A DNA stretch of 64,000 nucleotides from Maratus speciosus (lineage: Eukaryota; Arthropoda; Arachnida; Araneae; Salticidae), in assembly GCA_963932465.1 (NCBI GenBank), contig OZ010795.1, positions 22,467,874-22,531,873 of the forward strand, read 5' to 3'. Under the pieces are notes generated by a model. It made no database searches and had not been told where the DNA came from. It saw nothing but the letters and a program-made list of their open reading frames with translations. The first letter of the stretch is position 1, and each line of letters begins with the position of its first letter. Shown one piece after another: positions 46,287-57,599 of the stretch. The position numbers and the translations under genes were made by a program.

Positions 46287-46364
46287 ATTTTTCACTAAGT
46301 TGGTTTACGCTTTGTTAGCAGTGTGATAATTCACATCATTAATATTCAAAGTCATATTTTAATC

Positions 46365-46945
46365 TAGGAAAAACTCAAAAATGTGTAAAATTTGTTTATT
46401 ATTAAATATATATTTTTAAATTATTATGTAATAGAGTTTTTAATTTTTTTTTTTAAACCAGTGAGAGTTACATTGTGTCACACGTACGAAATATAGTTTA
46501 TTTCTATAGACAAAAATCTTTTAGATAACTTATTTTGAAATTCTTTCCAGTATCTTGAAAAAGTATGTTTTTTCACTAGCCACCATCTTTTTATTTCTGG
46601 ATTCACCTTAGAGAATTTGAATATACTGCTGCTATATATTCATATGACATACTGTTTTATCTTCATAGAAATATTTAAAATATTCGTAAATATCCAAGTT
46701 TCTTGACAAAGGTTTTTCTAATTTAAATGATAACTTGTAATTATTCACATTTATTTAATCGATATTTTTTCTTGAGTGCGAAGACACGAAATTACAACAT
46801 AGCAAAATATTACTGTAAGGAATTGTTTTTTATTATGAATAAAGAAATAAAAAGTAAAAATCAAGTCCAATTTTTTTTTTTTTCATGTGAGCATAAATTT
46901 TATTATCAAGTACAAGTAAAAGAGCTATTTTCCTTCTTTGTACTC
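46365..46945. other. AT-rich spacer
   Basis: No gene; a 105-codon frame (46727-47044) runs into the hAT-like MITE and is low-complexity. Confidence 0.4.
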
Positions 46946-46949
46946 TACT

Positions 46950-47138
46950 CAGTGTTGCTAGTATGCTACTTTTTTTTAAATTTAGATTTCTTGATTGGAA
47001 CAACTTTTTTGAAATGGTGTAATTTGCCTAATTTAATGACATAAAAATTCAGGGGAAAACAAGGGGATTTTATCATTTCAAAAAAGTGGTGCCAACCAAG
47101 ATATCTAAATAAAAAACAGTGGCCCACTGGCAACACTG
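46950..47138. mobile_element. hAT-like MITE
   Basis: 189 bp with ends CAGTGTTGC(T/C)AGT and long imperfect arms (TTTAGAT-TTCTTGATTGG-AC-ACTTTTTTGAAATGG). Flanked by a 6/8 matching 8 bp duplication (ACTCTACT at 46942-46949, GCTCCACT at 47139-47146). The CAGNG start and the 8 bp target duplication are hAT hallmarks. No coding capacity. Confidence 0.75.
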
Positions 47139-47570
47139 GCTCCACTGTATTTCCTTAATTTCTAGACAAAATGCTTTTTCTTCGAATTTTTACTCGTATC
47201 ATAGAAGGTTATGAATGCGAGATAAATCATTCGCAAGACATTCTTGGTAGAGTAAATGCACCAGTAGTCGGCCACTTTGAGATAAAATACGTTATGAATA
47301 GCTTATTTTTGATTTCAAATGAAATATTACAATCCCCCTATATGTAGCCATCCTTTATACGTCATAAGCCATCAGGAAAGAATTGTGGGTATTTTTATTG
47401 CGTTAGTAATCAGCCATTTTTTATTTGGCTGCGGTAAAATAACCGTTTTTGCTATTTTTTTTGTTAACCGATGACAAAATTTTTAAAAGACTAGTATTAA
47501 TTTATTTTTTATTATTCTACCAATTTTTACGGCTTAGTTTTAGATTTTTTTTCCCAAACAAATATAGGAT

Positions 47571-47792
47571 TTAATACAGTAACTTGTTGATTATGTATAC
47601 AAGAAAGACTATTTTAGCAGATAGCAGAATCATAAAATATAGTGGGGTGATTTCTTGATCAATGCTATTAGGCGTTATTACCCACCTGTTCGGTAATAAA
47701 ATAATGTCTAAATCTCGGCCCTCACAACGGCTCTTATCACAAATGCATCCAAGAAATTCCCTTGCACTTTGCCCTGGCTCATACAATGTCAT
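47571..47792 (-). pseudogene. unidentified coding-like fragment
   Basis: Minus-strand ATG frame reads MTLYEPGQSAREFLGCICDK, then SRCEGRDLDI, before low-complexity text. The first 33 residues have coding-like composition and a C-x-C-x4-C pattern recalling Cys-rich segments of transposon proteins. AACAG|GTGGGTAAT at the end of that part could be a splice donor. No family assigned. Confidence 0.3.
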
Positions 47793-47989
47793 TATTATTT
47801 ACTTTAGTGTTGTATTTTTAGACTTCATAGTTTTTGCAAATAAAAAATGAGAAAAAGACGTGAAATATATCTTAAGACTTAAATAAATAAGACTTTAATA
47901 AGACTTAAATAAAACTTAAATAAATATTATTCTATAAGACATATATAAGACTTAAATAAATATCATTCATGCACAAGTTAAATGAAATT

Positions 47990-49350
47990 TATTTGCACTC
48001 ATACGTTTGTCAGTGACTGCAACGTTCACGAATTTCGTTCATTTGTGATCGCGATTTCGCGAATGTAGTACATTTTTGAGACTGCTGCATCCAGTGATTT
48101 TATTTTTATGAGTGCTATGCACTTATTCGTTCCTTATTTTTTGCGGCGTTAACGAATTTCGTTTGTTTGAGATCGCGGCTTTCGCGAATTACTGCATTTT
48201 TGAGACAGCTGCACGAAGAGGTTGCTGCACCGAGTGATGTTTTTTTTCGGTTTTGATTAGCGTTATTAGCTCATACGTTCGTTACTGATTGCGGCATTAA
48301 CGAATCTCGTTGTTTGTGATTGCGGCTTTCGCGAATTACTGTGTTTTTGAGAAAGCTGCACTACGAGGTTGCTGCACCCAGTGATTTTTTTTTTTTCATT
48401 TTTCAAGAGCGCTATGCGACTGATTGCGGCTGCATCCAGTGATATTTTTTTTTTCATGAGCGCTATACGCTCATACGTTCGTTACTGATCTCGGCGTTAA
48501 CGAATTTCGTTCGTTCGTGATCGTGACTTTCGCGAATTACTGCGTTTTAGAGACTGCTGCACGACGAGGTTGCTGCACCCAGTGATGTATTTTTCGGTTT
48601 TGATTAGCTCTATTAGCTCATACGTTCGTTACGGATTCCGGCGTTAACAAATTTTGTTCGTTCTTGATCGTGGCTTTCGCGAATTACTGCGTTCTAGAGA
48701 CTGCTGCACGATGAGGTTGCTGCACCCAGTGATTTTTTTTTCTGTTTTCATGAGCGCCATTAGCTCATACGTTCGATAATGATTACGGCGTTAACGAATT
48801 TCGTTCGTTTGTGATTGCGGTTTTCGCGATTTACTGCGTTTTAGAGATTGCTGCACGACGAGGCTTCTGCACCAAGTGATGTTTTTTTTCGGTTTTCATG
48901 AGCGCTGTGCGTCCATACGTTCATTACTGATTGCGGCGTTAACGAATTTCGTTCGTTCGTGATCGTGGCTTTCGCGAATTACTGCGTTTTAGATATTGCT
49001 GCACGACGAGGTTGCTGCATCCAGTGATGGTTTTTTTTTTTTGGTTTTCATGAGTGCTATTAGCTCATACGTTTTTTACTGATTGCGGCGAAACGAATTT
49101 CGTTCGTTCGTGATCGTAGTTTTCGCGAATTACTGCGTTTTAGAGACTGCTGCACAAGGTTGCTGCATCCAGTGATGTTTTTCTTCGGTCTTCATGAGCG
49201 CTATGCGTTCATACGTTCGTTACTGATTGCGGCTTTAACGAATTTCGTTCGTTTATGATCGCGGATTTCGCGAATTTAGGGCGTTTTTGAGACTGCTGCA
49301 TCGAGTGATTAGTTTTAGTTTTGATGAACGCTATGCGCCCATGCGTTCAT
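47990..49350 (+). repeat. ~148 bp tandem satellite
   Basis: About nine diverged units. Landmarks per unit: CTCATACGTTCGTTACTGAT, GGCGTTAACGAATTTCGTTC, CTTTCGCGAATTACTGCG, GACTGCTGCACGACGAGG and GTTGCTGCACCCAGTGAT, then a T tract and GAGCGCTAT. TCATACGTTC positions 48472, 48619, 48768, 48913, 49061 and 49210 give 145-149 bp spacing. It is GC- and CpG-richer than the surroundings. No sustained ORF. Confidence 0.92.
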
Positions 49351-49399
49351 CACAAAAAAAGGATAACAAAAAACAAGAATTTTTTTAATAAAATCGCAT

Positions 49400-50185
49400 A
49401 ATTATATCAAAACGACTGTTTCTATAAAATCACAAATCTATAATAATAAGATAACTGCTAAAATAACAATAATAACAAACGATTGCTTTGTCACATGTAT
49501 TTAAAATATCGAATAGGGGAAAACAACTGAACAAGGAACCATATTTTCCCTTAAATAAGAATTGGCGTCTCATTCCTGTTCATATTGTTCAAAGACACAA
49601 CGAGACAGACTGTAATATTTGTAATGTACTATTCGAGATATGCAACTTATTAAAATTACATTTCAAAACTCGATTGTAACGCGAAAATGAAGAATTGGCG
49701 CCGCGTTCTGCAGATATCTAACCACGAAATCCCAAGATAAACTGAAATATTTGCATTGTGCTAGTCGAGACAGGCAACATATTAAAATTTCATCCCGAAA
49801 CTCGACGACATGATAGTAACGCTAAAATGACGATATGGCGTTCCCTACTGCTGATATCACAATAAGATATGCATCGACAGATCAGTCATTCATCTTCTGT
49901 TAATAATCTTGTCCTACATCATAATTTCAATTTGAAACAGGATGACGTAATAATTTTTTCTCTGCCCTCAGCCTAGTCTACGATGGTTAAACAAAAAATT
50001 TTAAAGGCCCACTACTAGATAATTTGGTACTTTTAACTCTACTTTCCATAAGAAACAAGAATGAAAAATCTTGCATGAAGAATAGAGTATGAAAGCATTT
50101 CTCATGACTTGCAGAATTCTTCAACGAAATGGAGCTGCTTAATACCGTAAAAAAAGTAAACATTTTAGAAAAGGCATAATACTTT
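49400..50185. other. non-repetitive interior
   Basis: No gene. Two GAAACTCGA/AAAACTCGA-type segments (49669 and 49797) are weakly repeated. Confidence 0.35.
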
Positions 50186-50189
50186 TGAA

Positions 50190-51260
50190 AACCAGATTAT
50201 GGTCCCTCACCGAAAAAAGTAGTTCAATTCTTTTGCGCAGTTCTGTATTTAATCTAAAGATTTGTATATCATTCTATACATAGTATGATAAAACTTAGTA
50301 TAGTAAGAAAATGCATAACAGGTTGAAAATTTACCTTCAGCCATTTGTACCCCTATACGGAAACATAGTTGAATTATTTTGTACAGCCCTGTATATTACC
50401 AATATATTTTTATATGCCGCACATATTAAGGCACAATTTAATTAAGGCTAAAACGTGGTTAAAACCACTGAAATGATACTTCCACACATTATTATCCCTG
50501 GTAGGTCATGTATTCAGTTCTTTGCGTGGCCCAGTATATGGTTTCATTTATATTATACAAACGTATCTTAGTATACTAAATATAGTTCAGCTTGAAAGAG
50601 CATAAAAGCCTGTTTTAAGCCATTCACGCTGATACTCCACAAAGCTTACAAACTCTTTTGTGTAGCCTTGTATATGATCTATATCAGTTATACACACCGC
50701 ATTGTAAGCAAAGGTTTAATTAAACTTAAAAACGCATGTCATAAAAAAATCACACTTACAGCAATTATCGCTAATAGAAAGATACTGTACTGTATTCGAA
50801 TTTTTTGTGTTACCCTGTAAATGAACTATAAATGCTATGCATTTCATGTTATACACCGAGTATTTTGTAGTAAGCCTCACTAATGTAGTATATCAATTTC
50901 ATTCTATTTGATGTAGTATAAGAGAACTAAAATACGCTGCAAACTGCTTATCCCCTGATACTATTATGTAAAGGAATTCTTTTGCGGGGCCCTATAAAGT
51001 AGTAAGTTATATAGTAAGTTCTTTGGACTCCATATTGTCTAGAATGCGTAGTTAAATGCATTTCATAAATGCATATAAATTTCATTATATTTGAAATGGC
51101 CAACATCATTAAAATAAACTTGAAGCAATTTTTCTCATTGAGCGTAATGCATCGGCATATTTTTGACTGTCCCTGTAGATGAACTATAAATTTTACACAC
51201 TTTATTTTCAATAGCGATCGTGCTATTGTTAACGTCAAAAACATACAAAAATTTCAAGGA
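50190..51260 (+). repeat. very degenerate ~150 bp tandem repeat
   Basis: Phrases like TTCTTTTGCGCAGTTCTGTA, TTATTTTGTACAGCCCTGTA, TTCTTTGCGTGGCCCAGTAT, CTTTTGTGTAGCCTTGTATA, TTTTTGTGTTACCCTGTAAA and CTTTTGCGGGGCCCTATAAA recur at roughly 135-180 bp from 50227 to 51160, with AATTAAACTTAAAA-type text between. Confidence 0.7.
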
Positions 51261-52218
51261 GATTCGAGTATATTTGCGAGCGTTAGAACTCGGACAGACT
51301 GAAGACAATCCAAATTCACAAACACTTCTAAGCTATGTTGGAAAGTATTAAATACTATTATAACATTTTAAATTATTACAGCAACATTATAAGAAAAGAA
51401 TAAATTAACACATTGTATCATTAAAATGTTGTTCTGTTTATAAAAGTTATACTTTAAGTTATTTAAATAATAAAGCATTTAAGTGGCCGACTACTGGTCC
51501 AGTGATAGCCGAACACTAGAATTGAGTGGCCGACTACTAGACCTTTGCTACTTTTAAGTTTAACTTTTTATAAATAAAAACTATAATCAGTTTTTTTAAA
51601 ACAGTTCCTGAAACAGTAAAAGAAAAGTGTATATTAACATGTGTCACTGTTAAAAATGTTGTATTGCTTTTTAAAATTACCCTTTGAGCTATATACTTAA
51701 AGAAAGCGCTTAAGTGGTCGACTATTGGTGCTTTTACCCTATATACTTTTATCTTCAATGACATTAATGTCTTCTGGTATTCGCAAGCATGAATGAGTTG
51801 AGAGAACGCAAAAAAAGTTACCTGTTATTAAAACGCAATATTCATGGTTATTTCCGAATTGCTTACTCCTGAATGCAAAGGGAAAAAAAGAGCTAAACGT
51901 TTTTATAAATGTTCATAAAGCTAAATATATCTGCATAATGTAATTTTCTATTACAGTAATGCTCGAGAATAACATTGATATGTTGAGATAAAAATGAAAC
52001 GCTAAAAAGTAGGGTAGTTTAACTAGGGAGATTGGGAAGTAAAAAAATCTTCAAAATTTGCGAGACATAATTCATGGATGATCCCTTATTGATCACTTAA
52101 ATTGGTGTTTTATTTAAAAGCTAATCTAAATAAATGAACTAAACATTCTCACGCAAGATCTCGAATGCTAAAGAACGCGCTTAAAGAACTTGCTAAAAGT
52201 GAAAATTACACATTTTAA

Positions 52219-52733
52219 CCCTTTGGTGCGCAGCTTTGCATATATGCAAACAACAATGTTTTGAATTAAATAGATTTTTTTTATTCGTATATACCTAATT
52301 CACACCAGATAATTAAAATAGCAATATCTGCTGTAATTAATAACAGACATTCCGTATTTTAATAAAGCGAAATTAGCCATTGAAACTTTCTGGTGTAAAG
52401 TAAGATTCTCTGAACTATGTAATTTCTAGAACGTATTCTATCATGGGAATTAAAGGGTCAAAGGTTAAGTTTTATAAAATAAATAATTATATAAAATAAG
52501 GTATTTGGAGACATACTTATTGAAATATTTACAAATTTGCAATATTTTAGCGTAAAACAGCCAAACGACAGTAGTTTTTTACTTGTATTGCAGATGTGCT
52601 ACAGAAGAAAAGATTGACGTATTATATGAAAAATTTATGTCTGACTTTTTCATTATTTTCCCTGTGTGATAAACCTTTCAGAGAATCATACATAACTTTT
52701 TAGAAACTAAATAAAAAATCACAACTTTAAGGG
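52219..52733. mobile_element. possible TTAA-target MITE
   Basis: 515 bp bounded by TTAA (52215-52218 and 52734-52737), with ends CCCTTTGGTG and the inverse of CCCTTAAAGT. Only the first five bases are inverted repeats, so support is thin. An internal GCATATATGC palindrome lies close to the left end. Confidence 0.3.
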
Positions 52734-52739
52734 TTAAGG

Positions 52740-53815
52740 CTTATTAAAGATACCGATTGTGTGTATGAAACACTTAAATCTCGGTAATAAAATGTATTTA
52801 TAAGTCCTTGAATATACTGTTTTTACCTTTAGCAAGTATAACTTTAGTTATTTGATTTTTTTTACATAATTATATAACTAAATAGAAGGTAATTAAATGT
52901 ATATTTCAACGAAAGTTAAATACCAGAGTAATTATATTTCTCACTACATTAAACAAACTTAAAAAGAGCAGTATTTTTGGTAGCTAAAACTATGCTTAAA
53001 TTACTTTTGATATTATGAATAAATTTATTCACTAACATTTGCAAAAAAACGCAATACTTTTCTTGGGAAGCACAGTCATTAACATGTATTGTTTTCAAAT
53101 TGCAAAAACTTATGTTTATTCCTTATTGCATGTAAAAATATATCAGAGATAACAATGAACATGAAAGGCTTCACGTCTAAGAATGAAGATTTACAAATTC
53201 AAAAATATTTGATCCTATGTGAAATATGTGTTTCTGCATTCCTCGAAAACTGAATGAAGAAGTCAGCATTTGAAGCTTTCGAGCAAAATTCAAATATGCA
53301 CAGAAAGGGAGATCTAGAATCTGCAATAGTTTAAAGTTAGTTTTCTTTCTTCATAACCGAAATTATCTCCTTTTAATAAAGCTTAGAATACACTTTATTT
53401 AAAATTTCTTGAATTTTTTTCGAACATTAGTGTACGTTTTCAGGTCTATATACTCCTGTATCACATAACATATTAAAATTTATTATGCCATAGAAGTAGT
53501 TCTGTTATGCGTTACATATTCGAGTCATTCGCACATACTGTGAATGAAAAGCACAATACAAAAATTATCCATATGTTGTCTCTACTAGAATAATCATCTA
53601 CCTTATAAATATTAAATCATGATGAAGACATTATGAATTTAACACAAAAATTGCTTTTTTGTTAGTTGAAAATATCGCTGTAGTGAAAGAATGAAAATCT
53701 TTGTTTTATCCGTTAACTGTTCAAGATAGAAAATATTGCATATCCTTACATATTGCAGAAAATATTGCATATCCTTAAGTAAATTTAAGTACTTAAAATT
53801 TGCGAATATTTCACC
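52740..53815. other. AT-rich spacer
   Basis: No gene recognised. Confidence 0.4.
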
Positions 53816-53824
53816 CAAATTTAA

Positions 53825-54119
53825 CCCTCCAGCCGCGGGCGACTTTTTCATTTTCTTGGATAAAACAGCGACATATTTTTAATTTTAAAATTCAGATTGT
53901 TTGATTCCCACCACTTTTATGAAGTAGAAATAGTCACTTTATTTAATTACAGATTGAATAATTGCAGAATAAGCTAAATTATACGCTTTTTAAAAAGTGG
54001 TAGGAATCAAGCAATCTGAATTTTCAAAAAGTAGCCCACTGGAATGCGAAAATAAAGTGCGCCACGGAATTTTATAGAATATGTGAAACGCGATATGAGC
54101 GTTGCCCGCGGCTGGATGG
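53825..54119. mobile_element. piggyBac-like MITE
   Basis: 295 bp between TTAA sites (53821-53824 and 54120-54123). TIRs are CCCTCCAGCCGCGGGCGAC and the inverse of CCATCCAGCCGCGGGCAAC. A second inner inverted repeat (CAGATTGTTTGATTCCCACC / GGTAGGAATCAAGCAATCTG) makes a long hairpin. TTAA target with CCC-type ends is characteristic of piggyBac. No coding capacity. Confidence 0.85.
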
Positions 54120-54123
54120 TTAA

Positions 54124-57100
54124 ATATACGTTTTAAATTCTGAAACAATAATCGAAGTAAAATGAGTCATTTCTTCAACAATTTCCGTACCTTTTATTTT
54201 AATCTTAAAATCTTTTAATTAATTTTTTTAAAGTCTTTTATTATTATTAAAATATGCATAACGATACTACTGATTTGTTTAAGTGAACTTGTAACAAATG
54301 AATATATAACCAAACTTACATTACATGCAAAATGCGAAATATATATGTGTCTTGAAGAATATTTAAAGTAATTTACTGTCAATTTAGTTTAATTAGAGAG
54401 TAATTGAAGGGAATTTCTCCGTGTTTGCAAATTATTTTCTTTCTAATTAATCTAAGAAAATAATTATCTCGACACTGGGTTTTCTTGTGAGTGATAGTTT
54501 TCTGTACTGTTGTTTGTACCTACGTTATAAAGAGAGAATAGAGTCAATCAATTACTCCATTTCCACTTAACTTACACTATATTTAGCATAACTTCATTAA
54601 TTAACCCTTTTCTGTGCTCCTATTTGTGTTATCTTTTTAAAGTATGGTAATCAATTCATTTTGAAAACTTCCCCTTTCAATTTAAGTAATCCAACAATTT
54701 GCGGTTCACCAACTTCTAGAACATTCGGCTTCTCTTTCAGAAAACAAAGCTATAAAAAAATAGGAAAAAGTCAAATAACCTGAAAATTCATTTTACTTAG
54801 AATAGTCCACTTAAAAGCTTTATGTATTGTTAAGTTTACAAATATGATTTTTTAGTGTGAAATATTTAAGAGACGAATGCGTAAAGAAGGTGTTAAATGC
54901 GTTAATATCGTACGATTAGAAGTTAAATGGATAAAAGAAAGAAATACTTTCTATGCATGAAAAATGATAAACGTATGAATGAAAGATGATAAATTAATAA
55001 AGGGTGATGATGGTCATGATGATGAATGATGAATGATAATAAAGTTGATAATGTATTATGATAACGAATTATAAAAATGATGAATGAGGATGATGATAAT
55101 GATGATGATACATTGACAAAGGATTTGTTTTAGTATTAATATTATGGGTAATTTAATATTTTAGTTATACTTACTATTGTTCAATTTTAGTTTAGAGAAT
55201 TCAAATTATCTCATAATTTTAGTGGAATATTTGATTATATGTTGGTACACAGTTTTAAAAAAATCAGTCCAATAAACATGAAGAAATACATTTATTTCAT
55301 ACTCATAAAATTGCTAAAACGTTCGTGTCATACAAAATGTTTCTTAAAGGAAAAATATATCCTTTTTGTTTTTCTTTAGACATTTATTTTTAAGAGGGTT
55401 CGTATAAAATATCAATAATTTCCGAATGTCATATTAGTATTTACAAAAATATATTTCCAATTCGGGAATCTTACAGTAATTGGTTTATGCCCACTGACGT
55501 AGAAAACGGATTTCTTTTATTTTCAATGGAATGCATTGCTTGGAATATTTGGAATGCTCTTTACAACTGCTGAAGAAGCTATAAAATTCCAACTATTATA
55601 TTTCTTTGTGTAACATAGTATTCGATGTCAAAATTAGAGTAAATTCGGGTTATCTTTAAAATCTGTGATAACAATTTCTTAAATGGATATTTTAGATATG
55701 AAATTGTGATTAAATATTATTTTTGGTTCTAAGTTATTTTTTTCTTAAAGACATAAAAGTCTATGTCTTCCAATTTGATGTTAAATAAAATATTTTGGAT
55801 TTATGATATTACATCTTATCACATTTATTTATTTTTTAATGAAATGAGTGAATATTTTATAACTTAAAGGAAATTAATACAATATGAGTGATAGGAAGGC
55901 TAACACAAATGTAAATGAATATTTCTTGAATGCATTTTAATCTGTATTTATACTTTTTCATATATTTTATTTATGCGTGCTAGAATTTTTATTTCTACAT
56001 ATCAATACAATAGTGAGAAACTAGAGAGCTCTAAACATAAAAGTTGAAGGAATTTAAAATTTTACTGAATAAAGACCTTAAAAAAGTTTCTTTTACCTTT
56101 CTGTTTGTTTAACATTTTCTACAGATATTGCTCTTTCGTGTTCCTAAAACTCACCTGTCAAAAATAAACTTTCTAGTCTTTTTTTAATGCAGACTCTTTT
56201 CTAGAACTTATCGATTTTTTAGAGAAGTTTTACCTGCAGAATAAAAGTTTTACCTATTTTTTTTTTCAATACTGTTACATTGAATTTAAAAGATATCATT
56301 AAAAAATATATTTTTTAATATTTAAAAATAATGAATGTAGGATAAGAATTTGCAGGGAATGTTAAAAATTCTTAATTTACTGATAAATTTAAAAATCATT
56401 GTTATTAATTTTATTATTAGTTATTTGATTGAATAGTGTTAAACTTGTCAAATATTTAAAAATAAGCATATGTTTTATTAAAAGAGTTCCAGTAAAATTT
56501 TGGCTTAGAAATAAAGAGGCATGATAATAATGATTAAACAGTTTCAAAATAAATATAATTCCCGTAGGATTTCAATGAGAAAAAAATGAGAAGAAAAACA
56601 CTGTTATTTTATCGCGAAAATTAAGCACAGCATATGGAAACATTATATTTTTAACATAAAAATCCTGAACTTTTTGAACAATAAGAAAGCTATTTTTCAA
56701 ATATTAAATTTAACCGATAGTTTAAAAAGGTCATTTAAAAATTAAATATCAGTATAATAGTATCGTAATTAAGTATCAGTATATCAGTGTCGATTCTTTA
56801 CATAAATGTTTGAAATTTTTCAAAACTGATTTTAGTTTTATTTAAGGTTATTATTATGTTTCCGGACTAAGAAGGTCTTTCGTTAACAAATATAACATCA
56901 ACCTGCAATTCTACGATTAGCGAACGCTGTGCCACAACTTTAGGTTCGTTTCGAGGTTTAAAGGTGTAAAATCATACATATCCAAATGTGTAGATAGCCG
57001 AAAGCACTAGGCCCTCAGCATTAGGACATTTTGAAAAGATATCATACAAAAATGTCAAAACAAAGCAAACCTGACCACGCGCCGTAGCATGCCGGTTGAA

Positions 57101-57580
57101 TGCTGCCGAAGGTATTTTGATCTCCATCTCTAGTTTAGGTTGTACAAATTTTCGTTTAAAAATATAAAATCTTTGAACATCGATTTTAGGTATATTTAAA
57201 GTTATTATGACGGTCCCGGACAACCCCGGATGGTTAGCTCCTGATAATATTATAAAATACACATGCCAAATCTAAAACCTTTTTAAATTGCTTAGCTACA
57301 ATTTTTGAAACAAGTACAAAATAAAGTATAAATAAAAATACTTTTCTAACTAGAGTATTTTCGAAAGGCATTTTCTCCTCTTAAAGTTTCTCATTAAATA
57401 TTCTAAGTAGTCGAAACATCTGCAATCAGGATATAAATATATTTGTATCAGAAAAAATATGTATTTAAACAACAATTAACTCACTGTTTAATCTTATCGA
57501 GTTAATCTAGGAGATCAATATAAAACTAACAAAACAAAAATAGTAAAAGAAAAGAGCTCTGTTGAAGTGCATTTATTAGA
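54124..57580. other. AT-rich DNA
   Basis: No gene. 54950-55115 is a degenerate GAT/GATGAT microsatellite. A direct repeat (GATTTTAG ... TTATT-TAAG-TTATTAT, then TCCGGAC / CCCGGAC) occurs at 56828 and 57183. The 96-codon minus frame 57262-56972 lies between them and has no known domain. Confidence 0.45.
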
Positions 57581-57599
57581 AGAAAAGTAAACAAGTGGG

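Larger units (their letters stand above)
45719..46360. repeat. composite array of a tRNA-carrying repeat
   Basis: Order of parts: tail (-) 45719-45830, tRNA-like and leader fragment (-) 45833-45960, tail (+) 45964-46079, full leader (+) 46085-46200, tRNA-like (+) 46217-46286, tail (+) 46287-46350. The two facing tails form arms of about 115 bp around the minus-strand tRNA-like part. Landmarks are CACTAAGTTGGTTTACGCTT, TGTTAGCAGTGTGATAATTC and TTTCACTGCTGAAATGTAG. Same family as 9905-10205, but far better preserved. Confidence 0.88.
47250..51739. mobile_element. candidate 4.5 kb TA-target TIR element
   Basis: TIR of about 24 bp: GAGTAAATGCACCAGTAGTC at 47250, and the inverse of GGGTAAAAGCACCAATAGTC ending at 51739; TA lies outside both (47248-47249 and 51740-51741). 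Extra GTGGCCGACTACT copies sit near the right end (51485-51540), like the subterminal repeats of pogo-type elements. The interior holds a Cys-containing ORF and two tandem arrays. It could instead be several neighbouring elements. Confidence 0.5.

Noticed and set aside
47662..47850. Plus-strand ORF
   Set aside because: Shadow of the minus-strand frame at 47571-47792, which has the better composition.
47990..49350. CRISPR-like array
   Set aside because: Eukaryotic context, whole-unit tandem repeat without unique spacers.
54950..55115. Coding Asp-rich repeat from the GAT tract
   Set aside because: Phase is not maintained and stops (TGA/TAA) occur in all frames.
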